From Clitopilus passeckerianus (lineage: Eukaryota; Basidiomycota; Agaricomycetes; Agaricales; Entolomataceae), in contig CALYLX010000108.1 of NCBI GenBank assembly GCA_944990035.1, positions 1 through 40,291 of the forward strand: 40,291 nt of DNA, in the 5' to 3' direction. Positions 17,500 through 26,207 of the stretch are shown here, piece by piece (the first letter of the stretch is position 1; each line of letters starts with the position of its first letter). The notes beneath the pieces were generated by a model. That model was given only the letters and a program-made list of their open reading frames with translations, was not told the DNA's origin and did no database searches. The translations under genes were made by a program, and so were the position numbers.

Positions 17500-17543
17500 T
17501 AGTAAAAAAATAAAAAAGTATATATATAAGTATATATAAATAA

Positions 17544-17615
17544 AGCGATATAGTGTAAGGGTTTGCACTACAGCCTCATGATCTGTCAGATTAGGTTCGA
17601 CTCCTGATTTCGCTA
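17544..17615 (+). tRNA. trnM: tRNA with CAT anticodon
   Basis: Acceptor AGCGATA/TTTCGCT with one mismatch; anticodon stem around ACAG/CTGT with loop CTCATGA gives CAT; T-loop TTCGACT. Second of three CAT tRNAs. Confidence 0.87.
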
Positions 17616-17882
17616 ATATGAAATATTCTTTTTTTAAATAAGAATATTCTTTATATATTTAAAAAATAAATTTATTTTTTGTTCTCTATTGTTTTATATA
17701 CTAAATAATTATAGTTTAATAGTTAATAATAGGATAATGAAATCATTAATAATTAAAAGAGTATTAATAAAAAAAAAAAAAAAAAAAAAAAAAATAGATA
17801 CATAGAATAATTTTCTTTAAATATAACAAAAAAAAATTAATATGTTAGACGCTATTATTTATATAAAAATAATATTTATATT

Positions 17883-18329
17883 ATGTGGACTATTCTTAAA
17901 AAGAAAAAGATTAAGAATAGAATACCTAATTGGTTAAAGAGTATAATTTTAATTATTTTTGGTTTATTATTAATAGATTTTAAACTATATATTTCTAGTG
18001 ATACTAGCGCACTAAATATTAATTATATTTTATTAGAATTAGAATACACTGTCTATATCAAAAATTTTTTTATTTTAGGTACTATATTTTTTTTAATGTT
18101 AATTATATATTATATATTAAATATTTACTTCTTTATCTTATTAAAAAAAAAATTAAATCTACCTATTTATTTACCTTTGTTTATTATAGATTGGCTGCAA
18201 TCCATTAAGAATTTAAGCAAAATTGAGAATAAAGGTTTTATAATAGAATTTTATCTAAGATTAATAATTGTTTACTTATTTGTATTAATTATGACAATAT
18301 TCATGTGAAAATATTTTCTAGTAATATAA
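17883..18329 (+). CDS. Orphan membrane-protein ORF (141-148 aa)
   Basis: I do not recognise this protein. It starts MWTILKKKKIKNR, a basic stretch, then shows three to four hydrophobic segments (about residues 19-35, 58-84 and 125-141) suggesting an inner-membrane protein. At 18306 a TGA either ends the frame (141 aa) or, under table 4, encodes tryptophan, giving 148 aa to TAA at 18327. Its leader (17836-17880) closely matches the atp9 leader, including ATGTTAGACGCTATTAT, and its ATG sits about where the atp9 start would be. An A-run of about 28 bases precedes the leader. It lies between the tRNA cluster and nad2. It could be a plasmid-derived or lineage-specific ORF. Codon use is AT-rich like the spacers, so expression is unproven. 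Confidence 0.5.
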
Positions 18330-18356
18330 ATACTCCCAATTTGTAAACAAAAGAGC

Positions 18357-18405
18357 AAGGCACCGTAGCTTAGCTCCAGAGCACCAGTGCCGGATATGCG
18401 TGCAT
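18357..18405. repeat. GC cluster before nad2
   Basis: Contains aaggcaccgtagcttagctc, gagcaccagtgccgg and gcgtgcatg modules of the dispersed GC-cluster family, in the short spacer between the orphan ORF and nad2. Confidence 0.65.
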
Positions 18406-18551
18406 GTTTGATGTTTGCGTGCAAATTTGTTTAATAGAATATTTATTTTATGAAATATAGAGGCCGCGTAGCTGCACCCCTCTATATTTATACTTAAAAA
18501 GTTTTTATTATTATTTAAAAGGTTACTCTACTCTCTAAAAGTGGCTAAGTT

Positions 18552-20150
18552 ATGATTTTTATTTCAATTTTAACATTAATAGTGGCTAAGGCCCTACCTT
18601 CTATTTACAATAACATTTCAAATACATATTTCATTAGAATATCTTCTATAGTGTTTCTATATGCCGGAGTATTATCTTTAAATACTTTAAATATTCAATC
18701 AATTGGATCGGGTATAGGAATATATAGTGGATTATTCCATATTACAAATATTTCTGTATTTATAGAATTTTTTTTATTATTAATAGGTTCTATAATACTA
18801 ATAGCTTGGCCTTTATACACAAACTCTTCTAATTTCAGTGATAGTAATAATACAGGAGCTAACGCAGGAGAAGGAACAGATTATTCTTTAATAGTATTAT
18901 TTAGTACCTTAGGTTCTTGTTTATTAATTTCAAGTTCAGATTTAATTTCAATGTATTTAAGTATAGAATTACAATCTTTTGGATTATATGTTTTAGCTAC
19001 TTTATACAGAGATTCTGAATCTTCTACAAAAGCAGGATTAAAATATTTTTTATTAGGTGGTTTATCTTCATGTTTAATCTTATTAGGTTCTGGTATAATC
19101 TATGCTTATACAGGATTAACAAATTTTGAATCAATTTATAGTTTAATTTCAGCATCTGATTATAATAATATAGTACAAGGATTATATTTAGGAATAATTA
19201 TAATAATAATAGGTTTTTTATTTAAAATCTCAGCAGCACCTTTACACAATTGGTCTCCAGATGTATATGATGAAACACCTACAATAGTTACAATTTGGTT
19301 AACTATAATGCCCAAAATATCTATTTTAATATTATTATTAGAACTTATAACACATACAGATCCATCTTATTTTATAGGTTGGGGGGGCTACGCCTCAGAA
19401 AGTTCTAATATAGGAAGCATAAAAAATTTATTATTAGTTTCTTCTTTATTATCTTTAATTATAGGAACTGTAGTAGGATTAGCTCAAACTAGAATTAAAA
19501 GACTTTTAGCTTATAGTACTATTTCTCATATAGGATTTATTTTATTAGCTTTATTAATAAATACTGAACAATCAATAGATTCACTTCTTTTCTATATTAT
19601 ACAATATTCAATAACAAATTTAAATATTTTCTTAATACTAATTGGTTTAAGTTATATTATTAGTTCAAATGGTAATAATACCTTATCTAAAGAAGAAAAA
19701 AATAGTTCTAATATAAGAGATATAAGATATATATCTGATCTTAAAGGACAGTTCTTCTTAAACCCTCTATTAAGTTTAAGTTTATCAATTTGTTTATTCT
19801 CTATGGCAGGAATTCCACCACTAATTGGTTTCTTTAGTAAACAATTTGTATTATATTCTGCATTACAAAGTGGTTATTATTTTATCTCTATTGTAGCTAT
19901 AATTGTTAGTGTAATAAGTGCTTCATATTACCTAAAAGTAATTAAAGTATTACAAGAAGGAGAAGACGCAAGCGCAGAAATAAATAATACAAGTACAAAA
20001 GGTGAGTTCTTAGAAGCAACACCAGTATTAACAAATTTCCATAGTTTTTTAATTTCTACACTAACATTATCAATATTATTCTTTATCTTTAAACCATCAT
20101 TAATCTTAAATAGTACACAATTACTTTCTTTATCTTTATTTAATTGTTAA
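18552..20150 (+). CDS. nad2: NADH dehydrogenase subunit 2
   Basis: 532-aa proton-pumping antiporter-like subunit ND2 of complex I, with about 14 hydrophobic helices. Conserved segments: SSDLISMYLSIELQSFGLYVL with the functional glutamate, the lysine-bearing TKAGLKYFLLGG, FKISAAPLHNWSPDVYDETP and SMAGIPPLIGFFSKQFVLY. Three hydrophilic stretches look like extra loops: residues 91-110 (with TGANAGEGTD), 277-285 (WGGYASESS) and about 463-480 (GEDASAEINN). They are encoded by locally GC-rich DNA resembling the dispersed GC clusters, and all keep the frame. nad3 starts three bases after the stop, so the two are very likely co-transcribed. Confidence 0.97.
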   Translation: MIFISILTLIVAKALPSIYNNISNTYFIRISSIVFLYAGVLSLNTLNIQSIGSGIGIYSGLFHITNISVFIEFFLLLIGSIILIAWPLYTNSSNFSDSNNTGANAGEGTDYSLIVLFSTLGSCLLISSSDLISMYLSIELQSFGLYVLATLYRDSESSTKAGLKYFLLGGLSSCLILLGSGIIYAYTGLTNFESIYSLISASDYNNIVQGLYLGIIIIIIGFLFKISAAPLHNWSPDVYDETPTIVTIWLTIMPKISILILLLELITHTDPSYFIGWGGYASESSNIGSIKNLLLVSSLLSLIIGTVVGLAQTRIKRLLAYSTISHIGFILLALLINTEQSIDSLLFYIIQYSITNLNIFLILIGLSYIISSNGNNTLSKEEKNSSNIRDIRYISDLKGQFFLNPLLSLSLSICLFSMAGIPPLIGFFSKQFVLYSALQSGYYFISIVAIIVSVISASYYLKVIKVLQEGEDASAEINNTSTKGEFLEATPVLTNFHSFLISTLTLSILFFIFKPSLILNSTQLLSLSLFNC

Positions 20151-20153
20151 AAA

Positions 20154-20519
20154 ATGAGTAATTTAACTTTTCTATTTATATTTATACCAATATTATCTAT
20201 TGTTTTATTGGCTTTAAATGTTTTATTAGCTGTACATAGACCAGATGAAGCTAAAGTTTCTGCCTATGAATGTGGTTTCCAGCCTGTATATGGTCAAACT
20301 AGAACAACATTCCAAATCCATTTCATGGTTGTAGCTTTACTATTCTTAATATTTGATCTTGAGATTCTAATTTTATATCCTTTAGCTCTTACTCTGTACC
20401 AAGTTTCTACTTATGGTTTCTCTGTAGGTATTATTTTCTTTATTGTTCTTACAATAGGATTTGTACTAGAAATAGGATCAGGAGCAATTAGTTTAATAAA
20501 TACAGATGTTAAAAAATAA
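20154..20519 (+). CDS. nad3: NADH dehydrogenase subunit 3
   Basis: 121-aa ND3 of complex I, with three transmembrane helices. The conserved matrix loop with the redox-switch cysteine is [20 protein letters not shown], followed by [16 protein letters not shown] with the conserved acidic residues. The start lies 3 bases after the nad2 stop, the usual tight fungal nad2-nad3 pair. No intron. Confidence 0.97.
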   Translation: MSNLTFLFIFIPILSIVLLALNVLLAVHRPDEAKVSAYECGFQPVYGQTRTTFQIHFMVVALLFLIFDLEILILYPLALTLYQVSTYGFSVGIIFFIVLTIGFVLEIGSGAISLINTDVKK

Positions 20520-20641
20520 TTTGGCGTTACACCCCTCTCTATGCTTTGCCTTAGCAGTAAAAATTTTTTACTATAAAAGTAATCCTTATTTAATTTTAGT
20601 AATTATATTTAAGAAAAAAGATTTTTAACAGTAAAGTAAAA

Positions 20642-20714
20642 AAGAGTGTAGTATTAATGGCTAGTATAATGATCTCCAAAATCACTGGTAGGTGTTCGAA
20701 TCACCTCACTCTTG
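20642..20714 (+). tRNA. trnW: tRNA-Trp (anticodon CCA)
   Basis: Acceptor AAGAGTG/CACTCTT; anticodon arm TGAT-CTCCAAA-ATCA gives CCA; T-arm GGTGTTCGAATCACC. It is the only tryptophan tRNA I find. Many fungal mitochondria have TCA to read UGA and UGG; CCA should read only UGG. This agrees with the absence of TGA from the core genes and conflicts with TGA in intron ORFs. Confidence 0.9.
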
Positions 20715-20909
20715 TTTTTTAAATATAATAATTGTAAAAAAATTTTTATTTAAGAGTGTAATAAAAAATAGAAGTAAAAGGTTTTGATCTTCAAAATAAT
20801 TTAAAAGGTAACGCGTAGAATACAAAATTTTTCCTTTAGGATAGTAATTATTTTTTTAATTCAAAATAGGGAGAAAAATAAGTATATATAAAAATCTTTA
20901 TTATATAGA

Positions 20910-20991
20910 ACGAGTATGCCGAAATTGGTAGCCGGGTGGGTTTTAGGTACTCATAATTTTTATTGTAAGAGTTCAAGTCTCTTTACTCGTA
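20910..20991 (+). tRNA. trnL: tRNA-Leu (anticodon TAG)
   Basis: Class II. Acceptor ACGAGTA/TACTCGT; anticodon stem TGGGT/ACTCA with loop TTTAGGT gives TAG for CUN codons; variable arm present; T-loop TTCAAGT. Confidence 0.9.
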
Positions 20992-21027
20992 ATTATATAT
21001 TTATCTTAATTAAACAAAAAAAATTAA

Positions 21028-21099
21028 GCATCTTTAGCTGAATGGTAAAGCTTTTGCCTTCGAAGCAAATATGTATTGGTTCAAGTCCAATAAGATGTC
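21028..21099 (+). tRNA. trnR: tRNA-Arg (anticodon TCG)
   Basis: Acceptor GCATCTT/AAGATGT; anticodon stem TTTGC/GCAAA with loop CTTCGAA gives TCG for CGN codons; T-loop TTCAAGT. CGN codons are rare in the core genes but frequent in the cox1-i2 ORF. Confidence 0.92.
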
Positions 21100-21974
21100 T
21101 AGAAGGCGCCAACTCGTAATTATATATTTATCTAAACATAAAAAAAAAGAAAAAGAATAAAAAAAAGGTAGCTGCACATTTTAAATAATTTAAAAGAGAG
21201 TTAAGATTTCTAATACTGTAAATATTATTATTATTATTAAATAATAATAATATTAAAGCGAAGGTTCAAGGTTATATATATAGGTATATTTCAATAACAA
21301 AAGAAATTTTGTGGTAAAATATAAAGAGAATTTAAACTTTAATCTACTTTTTTAATAATAATCTAACACTTTAGCTTGTTTATGATTTATTTAATGATCT
21401 AGTGTGCGCTAGCGCGAGGAAAGTATATATAAAGTTATTTAATATTAGACCTATACCTTAACTTTAAATATTTAGGTTAAATTCAGTAATCAACTTATTA
21501 ATTTTTATTAATATTTTTAACAAAACTTGTCTTATAGATAAATCTAACTCACCTTTTTTTCTAAGTATTTCTAATAATATAATCTTTTAAAAACAAAAAG
21601 GGTAATTAATATAGTAATAAGGCACAGAACCAAGGCACCTGGTGTTTGTGTGCAATAAAAAAGAAAGCATAAAATTAACTATATGTGATGTTGGATTCCT
21701 GTTTTATATTTAATTATACTGGTATTTGGTATTTGGTATTTGGTATTTGGTATTTGGTATTTGGTATTTGGTATTTGGTATTTTAGTAAAGTTTAAAAAA
21801 ATTTTTATTTTTATAATAATAATATAAAAGAAGATAATAAAAATTGCAATAGCATATAAAATATGACAAAAAAAAAATAAAATAAATTTTATTAATTCTA
21901 ATTATAAAAAAAAATAAATAGGATTTAATAAAATTTGCCTTTCTACTAATTAAAGTAAATAAGGAAAATTTTTG
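21100..21974. other. Long spacer trnR-rns
   Basis: About 875 AT-rich bases with no gene. It contains a GC cluster at 21620-21652 and the GGTATTT tandem array at 21721-21783. The last part should hold the rns promoter or processing site, but no motif is evident. Confidence 0.5.
21721..21783. repeat. Tandem array, nine copies of GGTATTT
   Basis: Nine perfect head-to-tail copies of a 7-bp unit upstream of rns. It is a likely length-polymorphic microsatellite; a role in rns expression is only a possibility. Confidence 0.95.
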
Positions 21975-23605
21975 TCTAAATACTCAGTAAGAATTTAATT
22001 TTGGTTCTGATTGAACGTTTTTCAGTAGTTTTAAGACATGCGAATCGTTGTTCCTAAAATATTAAAAAGATAAGAACAAGGTGTAAAGGTGAGTAATATA
22101 AATTAGATACCTTATAGACTCCTTAAATGGGAGATAATCTTATTTATTAAATAAGAGATAAATTAGCTAATTTATTCAAAAAGGGAAATTTTCTGCTATA
22201 AGATTCAATTTATTTTGTTTAATGGTAGTTGGTGGAGTAAAAGCCTACCAAGCCTACGATCAAAAGCCATGTTTGATAGAACAAATGGCCACATTGGGAG
22301 TGAAATGCCCCAAGTAGAATTATCTACCAGCAGTCAAGAATCTTAGTCAATGCTCGCAAGAGTGAACTAGCTAACTGAAATCATAAAATCATTAATAGTG
22401 GTGATATGATAACGTAAGGAAAAAATAAAGATATAACCTTACTATTAGTGTTGTCCAAAACTGGTGCCAGAAGACTCGGTAAGGCCAGAGACGCAAACGT
22501 TAATCGTCCTAATCAGGCGTAAAGGGTATGTAGGCTGCTTTGAAAGTTTTATTTATAATAGCTCTATTAGTTAAAAACTAAAATAGATAATATAAAATGA
22601 ATTAAAGCTAGAATCATAAAGAGGATAAACCAAATAATACTTAGAGTAGGGATGATATCTTTAGATACTAAGGGGAATACTAACGGTGAAAGCTTTTTAT
22701 CTAATAATGATTGACGCTGAGAAACGAAGGTGAGAATAGGAAATAGGATTAGATACCCAGATACCTCTCACTGTCAACGATGAATGGTGGTTGTTAGTAA
22801 TAATAAAACTAGTAACGATGTTAACACGATAACCATTCCGCCTTGCGAGTACGGTTGCAAAACTGAAACCAAAAAAATTAGTCGGTCTCGGAGCAAACGA
22901 AGTGAAGCATGTTATTTAATACGAAAGTACGCGTAAAACCTTACCAGTTCTTGTATAGCCAATCTTTTGATTGTGTAATTTCTTAATTAAAGAAATTCGT
23001 TTACAGGTGTTGCATGGCTGTCGTAAGTCCGTATCGTGAGAAGTGAGGTTAACTCCACTAACGGACGAAATCCCTGTTGTTAATTTATACTTAACAATTT
23101 ATGATTTTTACATATTTTCATTTGGGGCTAAGACAAGCCTTTATGGCCCTCATGAACTGGGCTATAGACGTGCCACGAAAACTTTTACAAAGTGATGCAA
23201 AACCAAACCTTTAATTAAAGGTAATAAGGAATAGCTAATCATTAAAGAAAGTTAAATTATTAAATTTAAAACGGATTGTTGCCTGAAATTCGGCAACATG
23301 AAGAAGGAATTTCGAGTAATCGTTGATCACTACGCAACGGTGAAGTATGCATTCGGGATGAACTAACTGTCTGTCGCTGGGAAGAAGCTTAACTTGGGGG
23401 AAACTGCCGCGAGTTTATGTCTTAAATTAAAGATTACTTTTTTTTAGAATTCGCAAAATCTCTTTAGAAAAAGCTAGTTCTAATGATTAAAATCTTTTAA
23501 TTCGAACACTTTAATTAAGCTAATTAGTATCAGTTAACCCATTTAAGTAACATCTCAAAAGTCATAGCAAGGTAGTTGTACTGGAAAGTGCAGCTGGAAA
23601 ATAAA
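21975..23605 (+). rRNA. rns: Small subunit rRNA
   Basis: Mitochondrial SSU rRNA, uninterrupted. Landmarks: ggttctgattgaacg (about 22003), the 530 region gtgccagaagactcggtaag (about 22464), gattagatacccagata (about 22748), the aaaccttaccag block (about 22936), gcatggctgtcgtaagtccg (about 23012), and the 3' decoding and terminal helix region ending ggaaagtgcagctgga (about 23598). About 1.6 kb, normal for fungi. Both ends are estimates to within some tens of bases. Confidence 0.95.
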
Positions 23606-24471
23606 AACATTTAACCCCCCTCTGCTAACGAAGCTAAAACGAAGAACTTGTTTATTTTTTTAATCTACTAATTACTTAATTTATTTTTTTTTTATTAATA
23701 ATAAATTTAATAATTTTAATTTTAATATACTCAGAAAAATTTAAACAAAACATAAAAGATGTTTAATATATATATATATTTGTTTAATAAATATGCGCTT
23801 TAAATTAGGAAAAATAATTATAAATAAAAGTTTTTAATAGTATAGACAAATAATGAAATTATTTAAATTATAAAAATAAGGCGCCAGTTATTCACTCTTC
23901 TTAGTTTATAGAATGAATTTTGGATTCATACTTTTTTTTCTTTTTGTTAAATGTTTAAAATTTAATTAAATTTATTACAATCCTTTTGCATTCGGAGTTG
24001 CGTAACTTTGCCCTTAGGTATAAGCAACCAAAAAAAGGAGGTATTAACGCACCATTTAAAATATAAAAATTTTTATAAAAAAGGAAGGGGATTAAAAAAA
24101 ATTTTTTTATTAGAATAAAATATAACAATATAACTTTAAAACTAATACACATAGAAATATCATAAGGCGCTAGCGCACAACTAAATTTAAAATTTAATTA
24201 AAATTTAAGCAGCGGCAGCTACGTGGCCCAGCCCACAATGTTACATGTCGATTTATTATTTTAGTTAATATTTTACCTAATTTATTATCAAGGATATATT
24301 TATATATAATCTACGAGAGTTAAATCTTTTTCTTCTCTCCTCTCCTGTACAGGAGAGATATTTAATATTAAAGTAAAAAATATAAATTCTGCACTTAATA
24401 ATTTATCCATCTATCGCAATAAATTCCGAGGATAATAATTAAATACGTTATTTGTATTTAATCTTTTTTAA
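23606..24471. other. Convergent spacer rns / cox3
   Basis: About 865 bases between rns (+) and cox3 (-), where transcripts converge. No conserved gene is visible; a 65-codon minus-strand ORF at 23955-24152 has no recognisable family and low-complexity composition. A hairpin-forming segment (cctctcctgtacaggagag, about 24339) could act in 3' end formation; this is inference. Confidence 0.5.
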
Positions 24472-25281
24472 TTAAGCTCCTCCCCAGAAATATACAGCTA
24501 CAAATAAAAATAACCAAACTACATCAACAAAATGCCAATATAAGATACTTGCCTCAAATCCTTGGTGATGTTGTCTTGTTAATTGGTAGTTAATTAGTCT
24601 TATAAATCCTACTAAAATAAATAATGTACCTATAATAACATGTAATCCATGTAGACCTGTAGAAGCATAGAAAGCTGATCCGTAAACACCGTCTGACATT
24701 GTAAATCCAGCTTCAGAATATTCAAAATATTGTAAAGCAGTAAATAAAACAGCTAATACTATTGTCATGAATACACCGTCTATTGCTCCTTTTCTATTAC
24801 CAGCTATTAAAGCATGGTGTCCATATGTGATAAATGCACCACTAGATAATAATAAGAATGTATTTAATAATGGTATTGCAAAAGGGTCTAAAGGAGTAAT
24901 CCCTAAAGGAGGCCAAGAACCTCCTATTTCTATAGCAGGGCTTAAACTAGAGTGGAAAAAGGCCCAAAATACAGATAAGAAAGCAAATACTTCACTAACA
25001 ATAAATAGAATAATACCTAACATTAATCCGTTTTTAACTTGTTTTGTATGGTGACCTAAATATGTACCTTCTGTAATTACATCTCTAAACCATAAAGTCA
25101 TACCTAATACAGTTATTAAAAATCCTATTAATAATAGAGTTCCTCCATTATTAAATCCATGCATATATAAAACAGCTCCGATAGCCATACTTAATAAAGA
25201 AAAACTTAAATAGATAGGCCAAGGAGAAGGATCCACTAAATGAAATGGAAAATGTTGAAATTTATTTATATTTAAATTCAT
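24472..25281 (-). CDS. cox3: Cytochrome c oxidase subunit 3
   Basis: 269-aa seven-helix subunit III of complex IV. Typical features: the N-terminus HPFHLVDPSPWPI-like (QHFPFHLVDPSPWPIYLSF), WFRDVITEGTYLGHHT, the conserved acidic residue in the helix segment FLSVFWAFFHSSLSPAIEIG, HHALIAGNRK, and TGLHGLHVIIGTLF near the C-terminus with YWHFVDVVWLFLFVAVYFWGG. Start and length fit. It is the first gene of a minus-strand block that also carries rps3, nad4 and nad6. No intron, no TGA. Confidence 0.98.
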   Translation of the reverse strand: MNLNINKFQHFPFHLVDPSPWPIYLSFSLLSMAIGAVLYMHGFNNGGTLLLIGFLITVLGMTLWFRDVITEGTYLGHHTKQVKNGLMLGIILFIVSEVFAFLSVFWAFFHSSLSPAIEIGGSWPPLGITPLDPFAIPLLNTFLLLSSGAFITYGHHALIAGNRKGAIDGVFMTIVLAVLFTALQYFEYSEAGFTMSDGVYGSAFYASTGLHGLHVIIGTLFILVGFIRLINYQLTRQHHQGFEASILYWHFVDVVWLFLFVAVYFWGGA

Positions 25282-25798
25282 TTATTTATTTTATTTTATA
25301 AATTTTTTTAAAATTTATTTTATATTGCTAAAACTAATTTACTTTAAATTATAAAAATTAAAGTTATTAGCATTAGCTTTTTATTTTATTAACCTAACTA
25401 TTAAAATTAGTTTTTAAGGTTAAATGATGCCGATAAATATAGGGCTGCTTGAATTAGTATAATATACTGCTTTTATATTTATAATATTATTTTAATAATA
25501 AGGGTACTTCTAATGGCAAAATTACTTAATAAACTATGCTAGAGCTACACGCTAGCGCTACACAGAAGGGTTATAAAATTATTAAATTTACACCTTCGTT
25601 TAATATATAAGGTTTCATATTTATTTTAGCATAGGAGGTTCCTGCACTAGCTATGGCTACATTGCTTTTTAATGGGTGAAGTAAATTGTTGAAAATTAAT
25701 ATTTAATTGTATATTAATTTTTCTGATTACATAAAAATTATAATTGCTATGTAATAGTAGAGTTAAGATTTTATCTTTAATTTGAAAAATATTTTTAA
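25282..25798. other. Spacer upstream of cox3
   Basis: About 515 AT-rich bases between cox3 and the orphan ORF remnant, with small GC-rich patches (about 25548-25562 and 25640-25660). No gene seen. Confidence 0.5.
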
Positions 25799-26071
25799 TT
25801 ATTCTTGAACAAAGATGTTTTTATTATCAATAATAGCTGTAACATTAATAATTTTATATTCCCCGAAGTTGAAAAAAAAAGTATCATTGTTTTTCAACTC
25901 ATCAAAAATAGCAAAAAGAAAATCGTAATTTTCTAATAAATTATTATTAGAAAATACAAAACTATGGAATGTACCCTTTTGATTGTAAAATACTTCTAAT
26001 AGTTTAGTGTCAGGAGTAACCGATTTATTACTTTGTTTCTTCTCTTTTTTAAGGTTTAATTTACCTAATAG
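25799..26071 (-). pseudogene. Orphan ORF remnant without start codon (90 aa)
   Basis: An open frame between stops, without ATG, encoding a mixed, protein-like sequence: KLLEVFYNQKGTFHSFVFS in its middle and FNFGEYKIINVTAIIDNKN near the end, finishing FVQE. I do not recognise the family. The composition, with phenylalanine, asparagine and lysine but not simple repeats, resembles pieces of plasmid-derived mitochondrial ORFs, but that is only an impression. It lies just downstream of rps3 on the same strand and could be a remnant of an inserted element or a displaced exon. Confidence 0.35.
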
Positions 26072-26207
26072 TTATTTAAAAATAAAATATTTTATTTTTA
26101 TAAACTTTTAAGTATAAAATCGGAAAACTAAAATCTAAAAATCAAATACTAAGCAATGTAGCGCTTAATTGATTATTGAATATTCTAAAGGGGTTATAAA
26201 AATAAGA

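Noticed and set aside
17700..17770. tRNA-like AT-only segment before the A-run
   Set aside because: D-arm-like bases are present but no consistent anticodon stem or T-arm.
21721..21783. CRISPR-like array
   Set aside because: Seven-base contiguous tandem units without spacers; a microsatellite, and CRISPR is not expected in a mitochondrion.
23955..24152. 65-codon minus-strand ORF between rns and cox3
   Set aside because: No family resemblance, low-complexity composition and no leader; expected by chance in this spacer.
24767..25054. 95-codon plus-strand ORF
   Set aside because: Antisense to cox3.
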